Origin: Lysobacter sp. Root76
Lineage (GTDB): Bacteria > Pseudomonadota > Gammaproteobacteria > Xanthomonadales > Xanthomonadaceae
Direction of reading: 5' to 3'
Assembly: GCF_001428685.1 (NCBI RefSeq)
Contig: NZ_LMIK01000005.1
Span: 852,505 to 916,504, forward strand
Length of the DNA stretch: 64,000 nt
Made by a program: the position numbers and the translations under genes. A model generated the notes under the pieces. It was not told the DNA's origin and made no database searches. It worked only from the letters and a program-made list of their open reading frames with translations. Numbering within the stretch: position 1 is the stretch's first letter; each line of letters starts with the position of its first letter. Below, one piece after another: positions 44,739-52,905 of the stretch.

Positions 44739-47700
44739 GTTGAGGTCATGGATCGGCCGGGCGCTGCATGCGTCCTATCGCCGCTTGCCGCTCGATTGGG
44801 AGCGACGGCTGGCGATCAAGGGATGGCTGTTCCGAAATTTCCGGTCGGTGTTCGGCCGTACCAACGCCTATCAGCGCTGGCTGAACCATGGCGGCAGCTT
44901 CGCCGTGCCCGCCATGGTCGAGGCCGGCTCGCCGGGCTTCCAGAGCGCTTCAGGCGCGCCGCAGTCGTCCGCGCTGCTTGAGCGCTACGCCGAAGCGTTG
45001 CGCGCGCATTCGTCGACCGCGCACGGCTCCGAGTACGTGGCCATGCCGGCCGACCTAGCCGCTCCGACCCAGTTGGCGGCGAAGGCGATCGCGTTCTACC
45101 TGCCGCAGTTCCATCCGATCGCCGAGAACGACGAGTGGTGGGGGCGCGGCTTCACCGAATGGACCAACGTTTCCAAGGCGCTGCCGCAGTTCATCGGCCA
45201 TCACCAGCCGCATCTGCCCGGCGAGTTGGGTTTCTACGATCTGCGTCTGGTCGACGTGATGCGTCGGCAGGCCGAACTGGCCAAGCTGTACGGCCTGCAT
45301 GGTTTCTGTTTCCACCACTACTGGTTCTCCGGCCGACGTCTGCTGGAGCGCCCGCTCGATCAGCTGATCGCCCATCCCGACATCGATCTGCCGTTCTGCC
45401 TGTGCTGGGCGAACGAGAACTGGACGCGCCGTTGGGACGGTCACGACGAGGACATCCTGCTCGGGCAGGACCATAGTCACGACAACGATCTCAACTTCAT
45501 CCACGATGCGTTGCCGTACCTGCGCGACTCGCGCTACATCCGTATCGACGGGCGCCCGCTGCTGATCGTCTATCGGCCGTCGCTGCTGCCCGATTGCAAG
45601 CGCACGCTGGAAGTCTGGCGCGAGCATTGCCGCGAGCAGGGCTTGGGCGAGATCTTCCTGGCGATGGTGCAGTTCGACATCGACGATCCGGGCGTGTTCG
45701 GTTTCGACGCCGCCCTGGAATTTCCGCCGCACAAGATCGGCCGTGGCCTGCGTTCGATCAATCACACCGTCGAGATCGTCAACCCGGACTATGCGGGGCA
45801 TATTCTCGACTACGCCGAACTGGCCGACCGCGGCAAGCATTGGCCGACGCCGAACTACCCGCTGTTCAAGGGCGTGGTGCCGCGTTGGGACAATGAAGCG
45901 CGCAAGCCCGGCAAGGGCTACAGCTTCGCTCACTCCACCCCGGAGCGTTACCGCGACTGGCTCGAACATGCGGTGAGCTACTCGCACGAGCACCCGGTTT
46001 GCGGCGAAAGCGTCGTCTTCATCAATGCCTGGAACGAATGGGCCGAGGGCGCGCACCTGGAGCCCGACCGCCGCTACGGCTACGCCTACCTGCAGGCGAC
46101 CCGCGACGCGATCGAGGTTCCGTCGATCCGGCCCAGCGCCGATATCGGCGCGGTCGCGATCGTCGCCCACGATGCGCACCCGCACGGCGCTCAGTACCTT
46201 TCGTTGAATCTGGTGCGGGAACTGGCACGCATGGGCGTTCCGGTCGAGGCGGTGCTGCTCGGCGGCGGCATGCTCGAACCGGAGTTCCACGATTCGGCGC
46301 CGACGACCGTGCTGGACGCGTCCAACGACGCCGAACTGGCGAGCGCCGCGCGGGCCTTGCGCGCGCGCGGGGTCGATGTGGCCATCGCCAACACCACGGT
46401 GAGCGGCCGCTTTGCGCGCCACCTGTACGAGGCGGGCATCGAAGTCGTGTCTCTCGTGCATGAGCTCCCCGGCGTCATCGAGCAGTACAGCCTGGCCGGG
46501 CACGCTTGCGACATCGCCGACACGGCGGTGCGCGTGGTGTTCGCTGCCGATGCCGTGAAGCAGGGCTTCGAGCGTTACGCCTCGCTGGCGCCGCAGCAGG
46601 CCCTGATCCGGCCGCAGGGTCTGTACAAGCGCAATGCGCTGCGCCACGACATCGCCAGCGCGCGTCGCGAGCTGCGCGACGAACTAGGCCTGGCTCAGGA
46701 CGCCGAGATCGTGCTCTGCGTGGGCTATGCCGACCTGCGCAAGGGCGTGGACCTGTTCGTGCAGGTGGCCGAGCGCGTCTGTCGCGAGCGTGCCGCCGCC
46801 CACTTCGTCTGGGTCGGGCATCCGGACGTGTCGATCGAGCGCGAGGTGCGCGCGTCTGTCGCGCGCGCGGGCCTGGCCGATCGGCTGCATTTCATCGGCC
46901 GGCGCAGCAATACCGATCACTACTACGCCGGTGCCGACCTGTATGCGCTGACCTCGCGTGAGGACCCGTATCCCTCGGTGGTGTTGGAGTCGTTCGACGT
47001 CGGCGTGCCTGTGGTCGGCTTTGCCGGTACCGGCGGACTCGACGCCCTGATCCAGCATCAGTGTGGGTCGCTGGCGCCGATGCTCGACATCGAGGCCTAC
47101 GCGGATCAGTGTCTGAAACTGCTCGCCGATAGGCCGCGTCGCCAAGAGATCTCGGAACGCGTGCGCGAACTGATCGAGTCCGAGTACTCGTTCCGTTCCT
47201 ACGTACTGGATCTGCTCGCACTGACCCGTCAGCAACGGCCGTTGGTTTCGGTGGTCGTGCCGAATTACAACTATGCGCACTATCTGGCCGAGCGCCTCGA
47301 TTCCATCGTTCGCCAGACCCTGCCGGTGTACGAAATCATCGTGCTGGACGATGCATCCTCGGACGAAAGCGTGTCCCTGCTGCGCGAGTTGCAGGCGTCC
47401 TCGCCCGTGCCGCTGCGGGTGATCGCTTCGTCGCAGAATTCCGGCTCGGTATTCCGCCAATGGCTGAAGGGCGTAGAAGCCGCGCGCGGCGACGTGGTCT
47501 GGATTGCCGAGGCGGACGATCTGTCGGCGCCGGATTTCCTGGCCACGGTGACGGCCCCGCTGGCGCGTTCCGCCGTTGCCATGAGCTACTGCCAATCGAC
47601 CCAGATCGACGGCACCGGCCGGACCTTGGCGCCGGACTACTTGGATTACGTCAGCGACCTCGGCCGCGAACGCTGGACCCAGTCCTTCGTCGCGACCCTG

Positions 47701-48129
47701 TCCGAAGAACTCGATCATGGCCTGGCGGTCAAGAACACCGTGCCCAACGTCAGCGCTGCCGTATTCCGCCGCGACGTGCTGCTGCGCAGTCTGAAAGGCG
47801 CGATCGACGAGATCACCAGCTATCGCATCGCCGGCGACTGGCTGACTTATCTCAAGGTGCTGGAACACGGCGATCTGGCGTTCGCGCCGATCGCGCTCAA
47901 CCGCCATCGCCGCCATTCGGGCAGCGTGACGATCGGCAGCGACAACCTGCCGCATCTGCGCGAAGTCCTGCGCATGCAGCAGCTGGTGCGCAAGAAGTAC
48001 AGCGTGTCGCCCAGGATGCAGGCGCTGGCGCGCGAATACGCCGAACATCTGCACCATTACTTCGGTCTGGCCGACGAGCAGGTGAAGGTCCTTTCGGATC
48101 GCAAGGAAGTACAGGACCTACTGACATGA
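44731..48129 (+). CDS. three-domain glycosyltransferase (WbsX-like, GT4, GT2)
   Basis: 1132 residues. About 112-460 is a WbsX-like glycosyltransferase domain ('IAFYLPQFHPIAENDEWWGR', 'FCLCWANENWTRRWDG', 'INAWNEWAEGAHLEPD'). About 470-820 has GT4 features ('VLCVGYADLRKGVDLFVQVA', 'ALTSREDPYPSVVLESFDVG'). About 836-1060 is GT-A/GT2 ('VSVVVPNYNYAHYLAERLDS', 'VLDDASSDES', 'IAEADD'). Three transferases in one chain could add several sugars of a repeat. Sugar identities cannot be read. Its stop overlaps the acyltransferase remnant. Confidence 0.88.
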   Translation: MAKLRSWIGRALHASYRRLPLDWERRLAIKGWLFRNFRSVFGRTNAYQRWLNHGGSFAVPAMVEAGSPGFQSASGAPQSSALLERYAEALRAHSSTAHGSEYVAMPADLAAPTQLAAKAIAFYLPQFHPIAENDEWWGRGFTEWTNVSKALPQFIGHHQPHLPGELGFYDLRLVDVMRRQAELAKLYGLHGFCFHHYWFSGRRLLERPLDQLIAHPDIDLPFCLCWANENWTRRWDGHDEDILLGQDHSHDNDLNFIHDALPYLRDSRYIRIDGRPLLIVYRPSLLPDCKRTLEVWREHCREQGLGEIFLAMVQFDIDDPGVFGFDAALEFPPHKIGRGLRSINHTVEIVNPDYAGHILDYAELADRGKHWPTPNYPLFKGVVPRWDNEARKPGKGYSFAHSTPERYRDWLEHAVSYSHEHPVCGESVVFINAWNEWAEGAHLEPDRRYGYAYLQATRDAIEVPSIRPSADIGAVAIVAHDAHPHGAQYLSLNLVRELARMGVPVEAVLLGGGMLEPEFHDSAPTTVLDASNDAELASAARALRARGVDVAIANTTVSGRFARHLYEAGIEVVSLVHELPGVIEQYSLAGHACDIADTAVRVVFAADAVKQGFERYASLAPQQALIRPQGLYKRNALRHDIASARRELRDELGLAQDAEIVLCVGYADLRKGVDLFVQVAERVCRERAAAHFVWVGHPDVSIEREVRASVARAGLADRLHFIGRRSNTDHYYAGADLYALTSREDPYPSVVLESFDVGVPVVGFAGTGGLDALIQHQCGSLAPMLDIEAYADQCLKLLADRPRRQEISERVRELIESEYSFRSYVLDLLALTRQQRPLVSVVVPNYNYAHYLAERLDSIVRQTLPVYEIIVLDDASSDESVSLLRELQASSPVPLRVIASSQNSGSVFRQWLKGVEAARGDVVWIAEADDLSAPDFLATVTAPLARSAVAMSYCQSTQIDGTGRTLAPDYLDYVSDLGRERWTQSFVATLSEELDHGLAVKNTVPNVSAAVFRRDVLLRSLKGAIDEITSYRIAGDWLTYLKVLEHGDLAFAPIALNRHRRHSGSVTIGSDNLPHLREVLRMQQLVRKKYSVSPRMQALAREYAEHLHHYFGLADEQVKVLSDRKEVQDLLT

Positions 48130-48357
48130 CCGCTGCCATACGGGCCAGTCATGCGCTTGCGGCGGCAGTGTGTTTGGACTTTCTCGATGCCTTGCGCGGC
48201 CTGGCTGCGTTCTCTGTGGTCGATAACCCTGGTCGCCGCGATCTTCGTGTCCGAGCTGACCTGTCGTTCCGTCGAGGAGCTGGGAATCCGGTTAGGACAG
48301 CGCGTCAATATTGCGTTACGCGCCCGCGCCCGCCGGGAGGTCGCGGACACGCCGTGA
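48126..48357 (+). pseudogene. remnant of an acyltransferase-3 (OafA-like) gene
   Basis: A frame from 48126 begins with 'LDFLDALRGLAAFSV', the opening of acyltransferase-3 proteins (typically ~350 residues). It is then lost; in another frame near 48215-48355 the sequence 'LWSITLVAAIFVSELTCRSVEELGIRLGQRV' looks like the C-terminal last helix of the same family. So the middle ~300 residues are deleted and the ends joined out of frame. O-acetylation of the polysaccharide may have been lost. The following ~180 bp have no gene but include an AT-rich stretch that could be a promoter. Confidence 0.65.
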
Positions 48358-48535
48358 AGCGGGCATATTCTGTCGCGATGCACCACACCGGGCCGGTGCC
48401 GATGGCGTATATTCGCGGCAGCTCGGGTTGGCATCTGTAGGGCCGGAGCGTCGCCGTCGCGCGCTCCTGCGTATCTGCGCTTCTATGTGGTTTCTTTGAA
48501 TATTTTCTGCGCTAACTAGAGAAATGGGAAAGACT

Positions 48536-49168
48536 ATGTCGGATCTTAAATCGTCGGTCGAAGTTGTCGGTGAACCGTGGAAGGAAAGCCAGTACTACGC
48601 GGATGCGGAACGCTGGACTTTCATGTTCTGGAACTCGGATCATCTGTTCCGTCCCTACTTCGATCGTCTCGACCTGGATAACGTGGTCGAGCTCGCGTGC
48701 GGCCATGGCCGTCACTCCGAGATGGTCGCGCCGATGGCGAGGCAGCTCACGCTGATGGACATCCATGAGGAGAACCTCGAGGTTTGCCGTCGCCGTATGG
48801 AGCGCTTCGAGGGCGTCCAGGTCATTCGCAACAACGGCTACGATTTCCAGCCGCTGGAAGCGGAGAGCGCCACCGCGATCTTCTGCTACGACGCGATGGT
48901 CCATTTCAGCCCCGATCTGGTGGCGTCCTATTTGCGCGACTCGGCGCGGATCCTGAAGTCCGGCGGCATGGCGCTGTTCCACCACTCCAACTACGACGCC
49001 GATCCGAGTCAGCATTACGGCATGAATCCGCATGCGCGCAACAAGATGACGATGGAAACCTTCCATCGCTACGCCGCCGAGGCGGGCCTGGAAGTGGTTC
49101 AGTCGACCACGCTCGATTGGGGCGATGCGCGCGATCTGGACGGTCTGACGCTGGTGCGCAAGCTCTGA
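48536..49168 (+). CDS. class I SAM-dependent methyltransferase
   Basis: 210 residues. SAM loop 'VVELACGHGRHSEMVA', then 'LMDIHEENLEVCRRRM' and 'AIFCYDAMVHFSPDLVASYL', 'RILKSGGMALFHHSN'. ATG at 48536 behind 'gggaaag'; a Met four codons upstream is possible. Substrate unknown. It starts a second run of polysaccharide-locus genes after the remnant. Confidence 0.82.
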   Translation: MSDLKSSVEVVGEPWKESQYYADAERWTFMFWNSDHLFRPYFDRLDLDNVVELACGHGRHSEMVAPMARQLTLMDIHEENLEVCRRRMERFEGVQVIRNNGYDFQPLEAESATAIFCYDAMVHFSPDLVASYLRDSARILKSGGMALFHHSNYDADPSQHYGMNPHARNKMTMETFHRYAAEAGLEVVQSTTLDWGDARDLDGLTLVRKL

Positions 49169-49252
49169 GTCGGAACGGCGGCGGGCTTCGCCTGCGGCCG
49201 TGAGCCATAGGCGGCTGCGCGCCGCTCCATTTTCTGCAGAACGAGACTATTC

Positions 49253-50104
49253 ATGGAACATATCGGCGGTAACGAGAATGCTTGGCTGGGCACCCTGATC
49301 CAAAGCCTGGAGTCCACTCAGGTCAGCCCTCTGGGCGAAAAGCTGCCGGCGTTCCCGACCGAAGAGCTGCAGCGCAACACCACCGGCCTGTCGTCGGAGG
49401 CCGCGCTGCGCCAGGCCCACGCGTTCTACGAGAACGTGGTCGATGCTGCGGGCCGCATCGGCCTGCCGCTGGACCGCAATACCCGCGCGCTCGACTTCGG
49501 CTTCGGCTGGGGTCGCATCTCGCGGGTGTTCATGGAGCACCTGAGCGTCGAGAACATCCACGGCCTGGACGTCGATCCGTGGTTCGTCGACGTCACCCGC
49601 GATCTGTTCCAGTCGTCGCGCTTCGAGGTCTGTACGCCGTTCCCGCCGACCCGGCACGCCGATGCGTCGTTCGACCTGATCTACTCGTACTCGGTGTTCT
49701 CGCACCTGTCCGAGGCCGCGTGCCAGGCCTGGATGCAGGAGTTCGCGCGCATTCTCAAGCCGGGCGGGATGGTCGCGTTCACCACGCGCCACGAAACCTT
49801 CTTCGACTACTGCGCCTGGTGCAAGGAGCAGGATCCGGTGGCGGCGCCGTACGCGGCTGCGCTCGGCTCGCTGTTCCCGGACCTGGACGCGGCGCGCGCC
49901 GCTTACCGCGAAGGCCGCATCGTGCACGCTTCGTCGGCCGGTGTCGGTGGTGGCGGACCGCGCGACGAGAGCTTCTACGGCGAGACCTGGATTCCGGAAG
50001 CCTACGCGCGTACGCAGTTCGGCGACCAGTTCGAATTCGTCGCCGGCTACTTCGATGGTGCGAAGTACGACCAGGCTTGTTTCGCGCTCAAGCGCAAGGG
50101 CTGA
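49253..50104 (+). CDS. class I SAM-dependent methyltransferase
   Basis: 283 residues. 'ALDFGFGWGRISRVFMEHL' is the SAM loop, 'HGLDVDPWFVDVTRDL' the acidic strand, and 'FDLIYSYSVFSHLSEAACQAW', 'RILKPGGMVAFTTRHETF' the class I landmarks. Substrate not readable. The next gene is 32 bp downstream. Its C-terminal half ('GGGPRDESFYGETWIPEAY') is unlike the other methyltransferases nearby. Confidence 0.85.
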   Translation: MEHIGGNENAWLGTLIQSLESTQVSPLGEKLPAFPTEELQRNTTGLSSEAALRQAHAFYENVVDAAGRIGLPLDRNTRALDFGFGWGRISRVFMEHLSVENIHGLDVDPWFVDVTRDLFQSSRFEVCTPFPPTRHADASFDLIYSYSVFSHLSEAACQAWMQEFARILKPGGMVAFTTRHETFFDYCAWCKEQDPVAAPYAAALGSLFPDLDAARAAYREGRIVHASSAGVGGGGPRDESFYGETWIPEAYARTQFGDQFEFVAGYFDGAKYDQACFALKRKG

Positions 50105-50136
50105 TCCATAAAAGGCGAGCTCGACAGGGAGCGTCC

Positions 50137-50910
50137 ATGTACAACCTCGATTTGATCAACAAGTGGGTCAGCGAATACAACGCAGCACCGATCGACGCGG
50201 AAATCGCTCCGAACGATCTGATGAATAACCAGTGGTATTTCGAGGTGGGACGCAGTGCGATCGAGGTGATCCTCGCGGGGATCATGTCGAGCTATCTGCA
50301 TCGGGTGGATCGCGTTCTGGATCTGCCCTGCGGCCACGGCCGGGTGCTGCGGCACCTGGTCCGGATGTTTCCGCAGGCGCAGTTCCATGCCTGCGACCTG
50401 GATACCGACGGCGTCGCTTATTGCGCGCAGCGCTTCAACGCGACGCCGGTGGTGTCCAAGCCGGAACTGACCGAGGTCGACTTCGGGACCGAGTTCGAAC
50501 TGATCTGGGTCGGTTCCTTGTTCACCCATGTCGCGGAAGAGCAGTCGGCGCGCTGGCTGGCGCATCTGGCGCGATTCCTGGCGCCGAACGGCATCATCGT
50601 GGCCACGATGCACGGACGCTGGTGCGAGCAGGTCCATCAGCGCTCGCCGTATCTGGGGGCCGAAAAGTGGGCTCAGGTGATGGACGGTTACCGCGAACGC
50701 GGTTATGGCTACAGCGACTACGCGCCGGCGGAATCGAGCCAGTATGTGCCCGGCAACTACGGCGTATCGCTGGCCAAGCCGCACGCGATGTTGCGGATGA
50801 TCGAACAGATTCAGGGTGTGCGCATATTCAGCTACATCGAGCGTGCGTGGGCCGACCATCAGGACGTGATCGTTTTCGGCCGCCCCGGTTACGACGCCCC
50901 CTGGGGCTGA
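50137..50910 (+). CDS. class I SAM-dependent methyltransferase
   Basis: 257 residues. 'VLDLPCGHGRVLRHLVRMFP' (SAM loop), 'HACDLDTDGVAYCAQRF', 'LIWVGSLFTHVAEEQSARWL', 'LAPNGIIVATMHGRW'. Fifth methyltransferase in the locus, with its own N-terminal extension (residues 1-55). ATG at 50137. Shares an overall layout with the previous gene, possibly a diverged pair. Confidence 0.85.
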   Translation: MYNLDLINKWVSEYNAAPIDAEIAPNDLMNNQWYFEVGRSAIEVILAGIMSSYLHRVDRVLDLPCGHGRVLRHLVRMFPQAQFHACDLDTDGVAYCAQRFNATPVVSKPELTEVDFGTEFELIWVGSLFTHVAEEQSARWLAHLARFLAPNGIIVATMHGRWCEQVHQRSPYLGAEKWAQVMDGYRERGYGYSDYAPAESSQYVPGNYGVSLAKPHAMLRMIEQIQGVRIFSYIERAWADHQDVIVFGRPGYDAPWG

Positions 50911-50992
50911 GGCACAGGGTATCGACGGTCCATCACGAAGCACATGCAAAACTAGGCCTTACGACGGCCGGTAACCGGAGACAGTGAAGACA

Positions 50993-51616
50993 ATGAGCAA
51001 GAAGTTCGCAGTGGGTCTGGGCAGCGCGATCGCGTTTATGGCCTTGGGCACCGGTTGTTGGAAGGACAGCAGCTCCGACGCGGCCAAGACCGAGCCGGCA
51101 GCGGCCCCGGCCGCCACTGCGCCCGAGACGCCGGCCGCCGTCGCGCCGGCCGCCGCACCGGCCGCCGCACCGGCGAAGCCGGCCAAGGCCGATCCGGTGG
51201 CCGCCGCCGACCTCAAGGCCGGTTTGGCTGCGCTCACTCCGCGCATCGTCGCCACCGTCGACGGCTACCAGAAGGTCGAGCCGCGTCAGGACGATCGTTT
51301 CGCCATGCATCCGGACGCCGGCAAGAGCGCTAGCATCGAGTTCGACGTCAAGGGACTGCAGTCGCTGACCCTGTCGCCCTACATGGCCGATTTCAGCAGC
51401 GTCGCCGACTGCGACGGCAATCCGCAAGCGGGCGTGGTGCGCATGCGCTGGAGCCTGGACGGCGGTGCGAGCAACGACGTCGCCGTCGATCGCACCTACG
51501 CTGCGACGATCAACGTCGATGTCAGCAAGGCTTCGCGACTGAAGATCGAGGCGGACGAGGGCAACGGTGTGCCTTATTGCGATTGGTTCGGCGTCGGCAT
51601 CGTAAACGTCAAGTAA
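50993..51616 (+). CDS. NPCBM-like carbohydrate-binding lipoprotein
   Basis: 207 residues. Lipobox 'MALGTGC' (Cys about residue 23), an Ala/Pro linker (about 30-70), then an NPCBM/NEW2-like domain: 'DRFAMHPDAGKSASIEFDVKG', 'VRMRWSLDGGASNDVAVD' and 'SRLKIEADEGNGVPYCDWFG', matching the closing 'L.v.d.g.gn...Dwa' of NPCBM modules. Thus a probable sugar-binding outer-membrane lipoprotein tied to the polysaccharide locus. ATG at 50993; a GTG three codons upstream is less likely. Confidence 0.7.
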   Translation: MSKKFAVGLGSAIAFMALGTGCWKDSSSDAAKTEPAAAPAATAPETPAAVAPAAAPAAAPAKPAKADPVAAADLKAGLAALTPRIVATVDGYQKVEPRQDDRFAMHPDAGKSASIEFDVKGLQSLTLSPYMADFSSVADCDGNPQAGVVRMRWSLDGGASNDVAVDRTYAATINVDVSKASRLKIEADEGNGVPYCDWFGVGIVNVK

Positions 51617-51702
51617 CAGCGTCATGGGCGCCGTCGTAAGCGGCGGCGCCGGTTCGACCGGGCGGGCTTCCCTCCCGTGACTATGGATATACGGAGTTTG
51701 TA

Positions 51703-52674
51703 ATGGCGGTGATCGGAAAGAACGAGTGGATGGCGTCGCGACCGTGGATCGATCAGGACGATCCCGATTTCAAGCGTTTTCTCGACAAGCATTCCGAGGC
51801 TTGCGATTTCGACCTCGAGCAGAAGCTAAAGGATTGGAAGCGCGACGGCATCGTTATTTTCGAGAACGTTGTGGATCCGCAGCTGATCGACGCGTTCTTC
51901 GGCGATATCGATTATCTGCGCAAGCATCACCTGGATTTCGATCTGCTCGCCGAGTTCAAGGCCAAGCAGGGGCACGTTCGCGATTTCAGCGCCGCCGAAC
52001 TCGAGTCGGACGGCGTCAAGTTCAACAGCATCCATACCATTTCCTACGCCGCCGCCAAGCTCAGCCTGACCCGCGAGCTGATGCAGTTCTTGAGCGCGGT
52101 GTTCGACGATGCGCCCTGCGCGACCCAGTCGCTGACTTTCTATAAAGGCAGTCAGCAGCCGATCCACATCGATTACCCGTACGTGCGCACGCAGACCAAG
52201 CTCGCGCATCTGGCGGCGAGCTGGATTCCGCTGGAAGACATCAGCCCCGATTCCGGGCCGTTGGCCTACTACCCGGGCTCGCATCAGGTCGAAGTATCGG
52301 ACTTCTTCGACTGGGGTGACGGCTCGATCCTGCTCGAGGCCGACAGCGTCAAGGACCCCGGCCAGTTCGCCGAGTACCTGTACGCGCGGATGCGCGAGAT
52401 GAAGGTGGAGCCGCGGGTTTTCCTGCCGCGCAAGGGCGATGCCCTGATCTGGCACGGCAACCTCGCGCACGAGGGCACCGCGATCCGCAACCAGGCGCTG
52501 ACGCGGATGTCGTACGTGACCCACTACACCTCGCTGGGCGCCTACCCGCAGGCTTTCCTCAAGCCGGGCGCTCCCGAGCAGGGCGTGATCTGCGCGGAGA
52601 ACGGCGGCTATATCTTCGAGTATTCCTGGCAGGATCAGCTCAAGCAGTTGCCGAGCATCGCATTGCGCCGCTGA
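51703..52674 (+). CDS. phytanoyl-CoA dioxygenase family protein
   Basis: 323 residues. 2OG/Fe(II) fold with 'QQPIHIDYPYVRTQTKLAHL' (HxD iron ligands), 'EDISPDSGPLAYYPGSHQV' and 'DALIWHGNLAHEGTAIRN' (distal His and Arg). Such enzymes hydroxylate lipids, amino acids or sugars. Location at the end of the polysaccharide run suggests surface-glycan or lipid modification; substrate unknown. Confidence 0.87.
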   Translation: MAVIGKNEWMASRPWIDQDDPDFKRFLDKHSEACDFDLEQKLKDWKRDGIVIFENVVDPQLIDAFFGDIDYLRKHHLDFDLLAEFKAKQGHVRDFSAAELESDGVKFNSIHTISYAAAKLSLTRELMQFLSAVFDDAPCATQSLTFYKGSQQPIHIDYPYVRTQTKLAHLAASWIPLEDISPDSGPLAYYPGSHQVEVSDFFDWGDGSILLEADSVKDPGQFAEYLYARMREMKVEPRVFLPRKGDALIWHGNLAHEGTAIRNQALTRMSYVTHYTSLGAYPQAFLKPGAPEQGVICAENGGYIFEYSWQDQLKQLPSIALRR

Positions 52675-52905
52675 GGCGCTGTAACCGGTTCCCGGGGCTT
52701 GCTGAGAGACCCTGGGCCGGCCCCTGCCTCTCGACGGTAGCCAGGGCCATTCAGATAGCTGGCGCGCTCGGAAACGGCCCGTCGACCGGCCCCCCGTATC
52801 GGCGCGGTTTGCTGCTTCCGTCGCATTGACTCGCGGATTTTGGCGCTATTCTTGTGCCGAAGCCCGGCGCACACGGCGCGCGGGCCAAACCTCGGGGTAA
52901 ACACC

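Noticed and set aside
40474-52674. Polysaccharide locus as a recently acquired island
   Set aside because: GC content and codon use look close to the flanks by eye; no integrase, tRNA junction or repeats border it. Only the acyltransferase scar indicates change.
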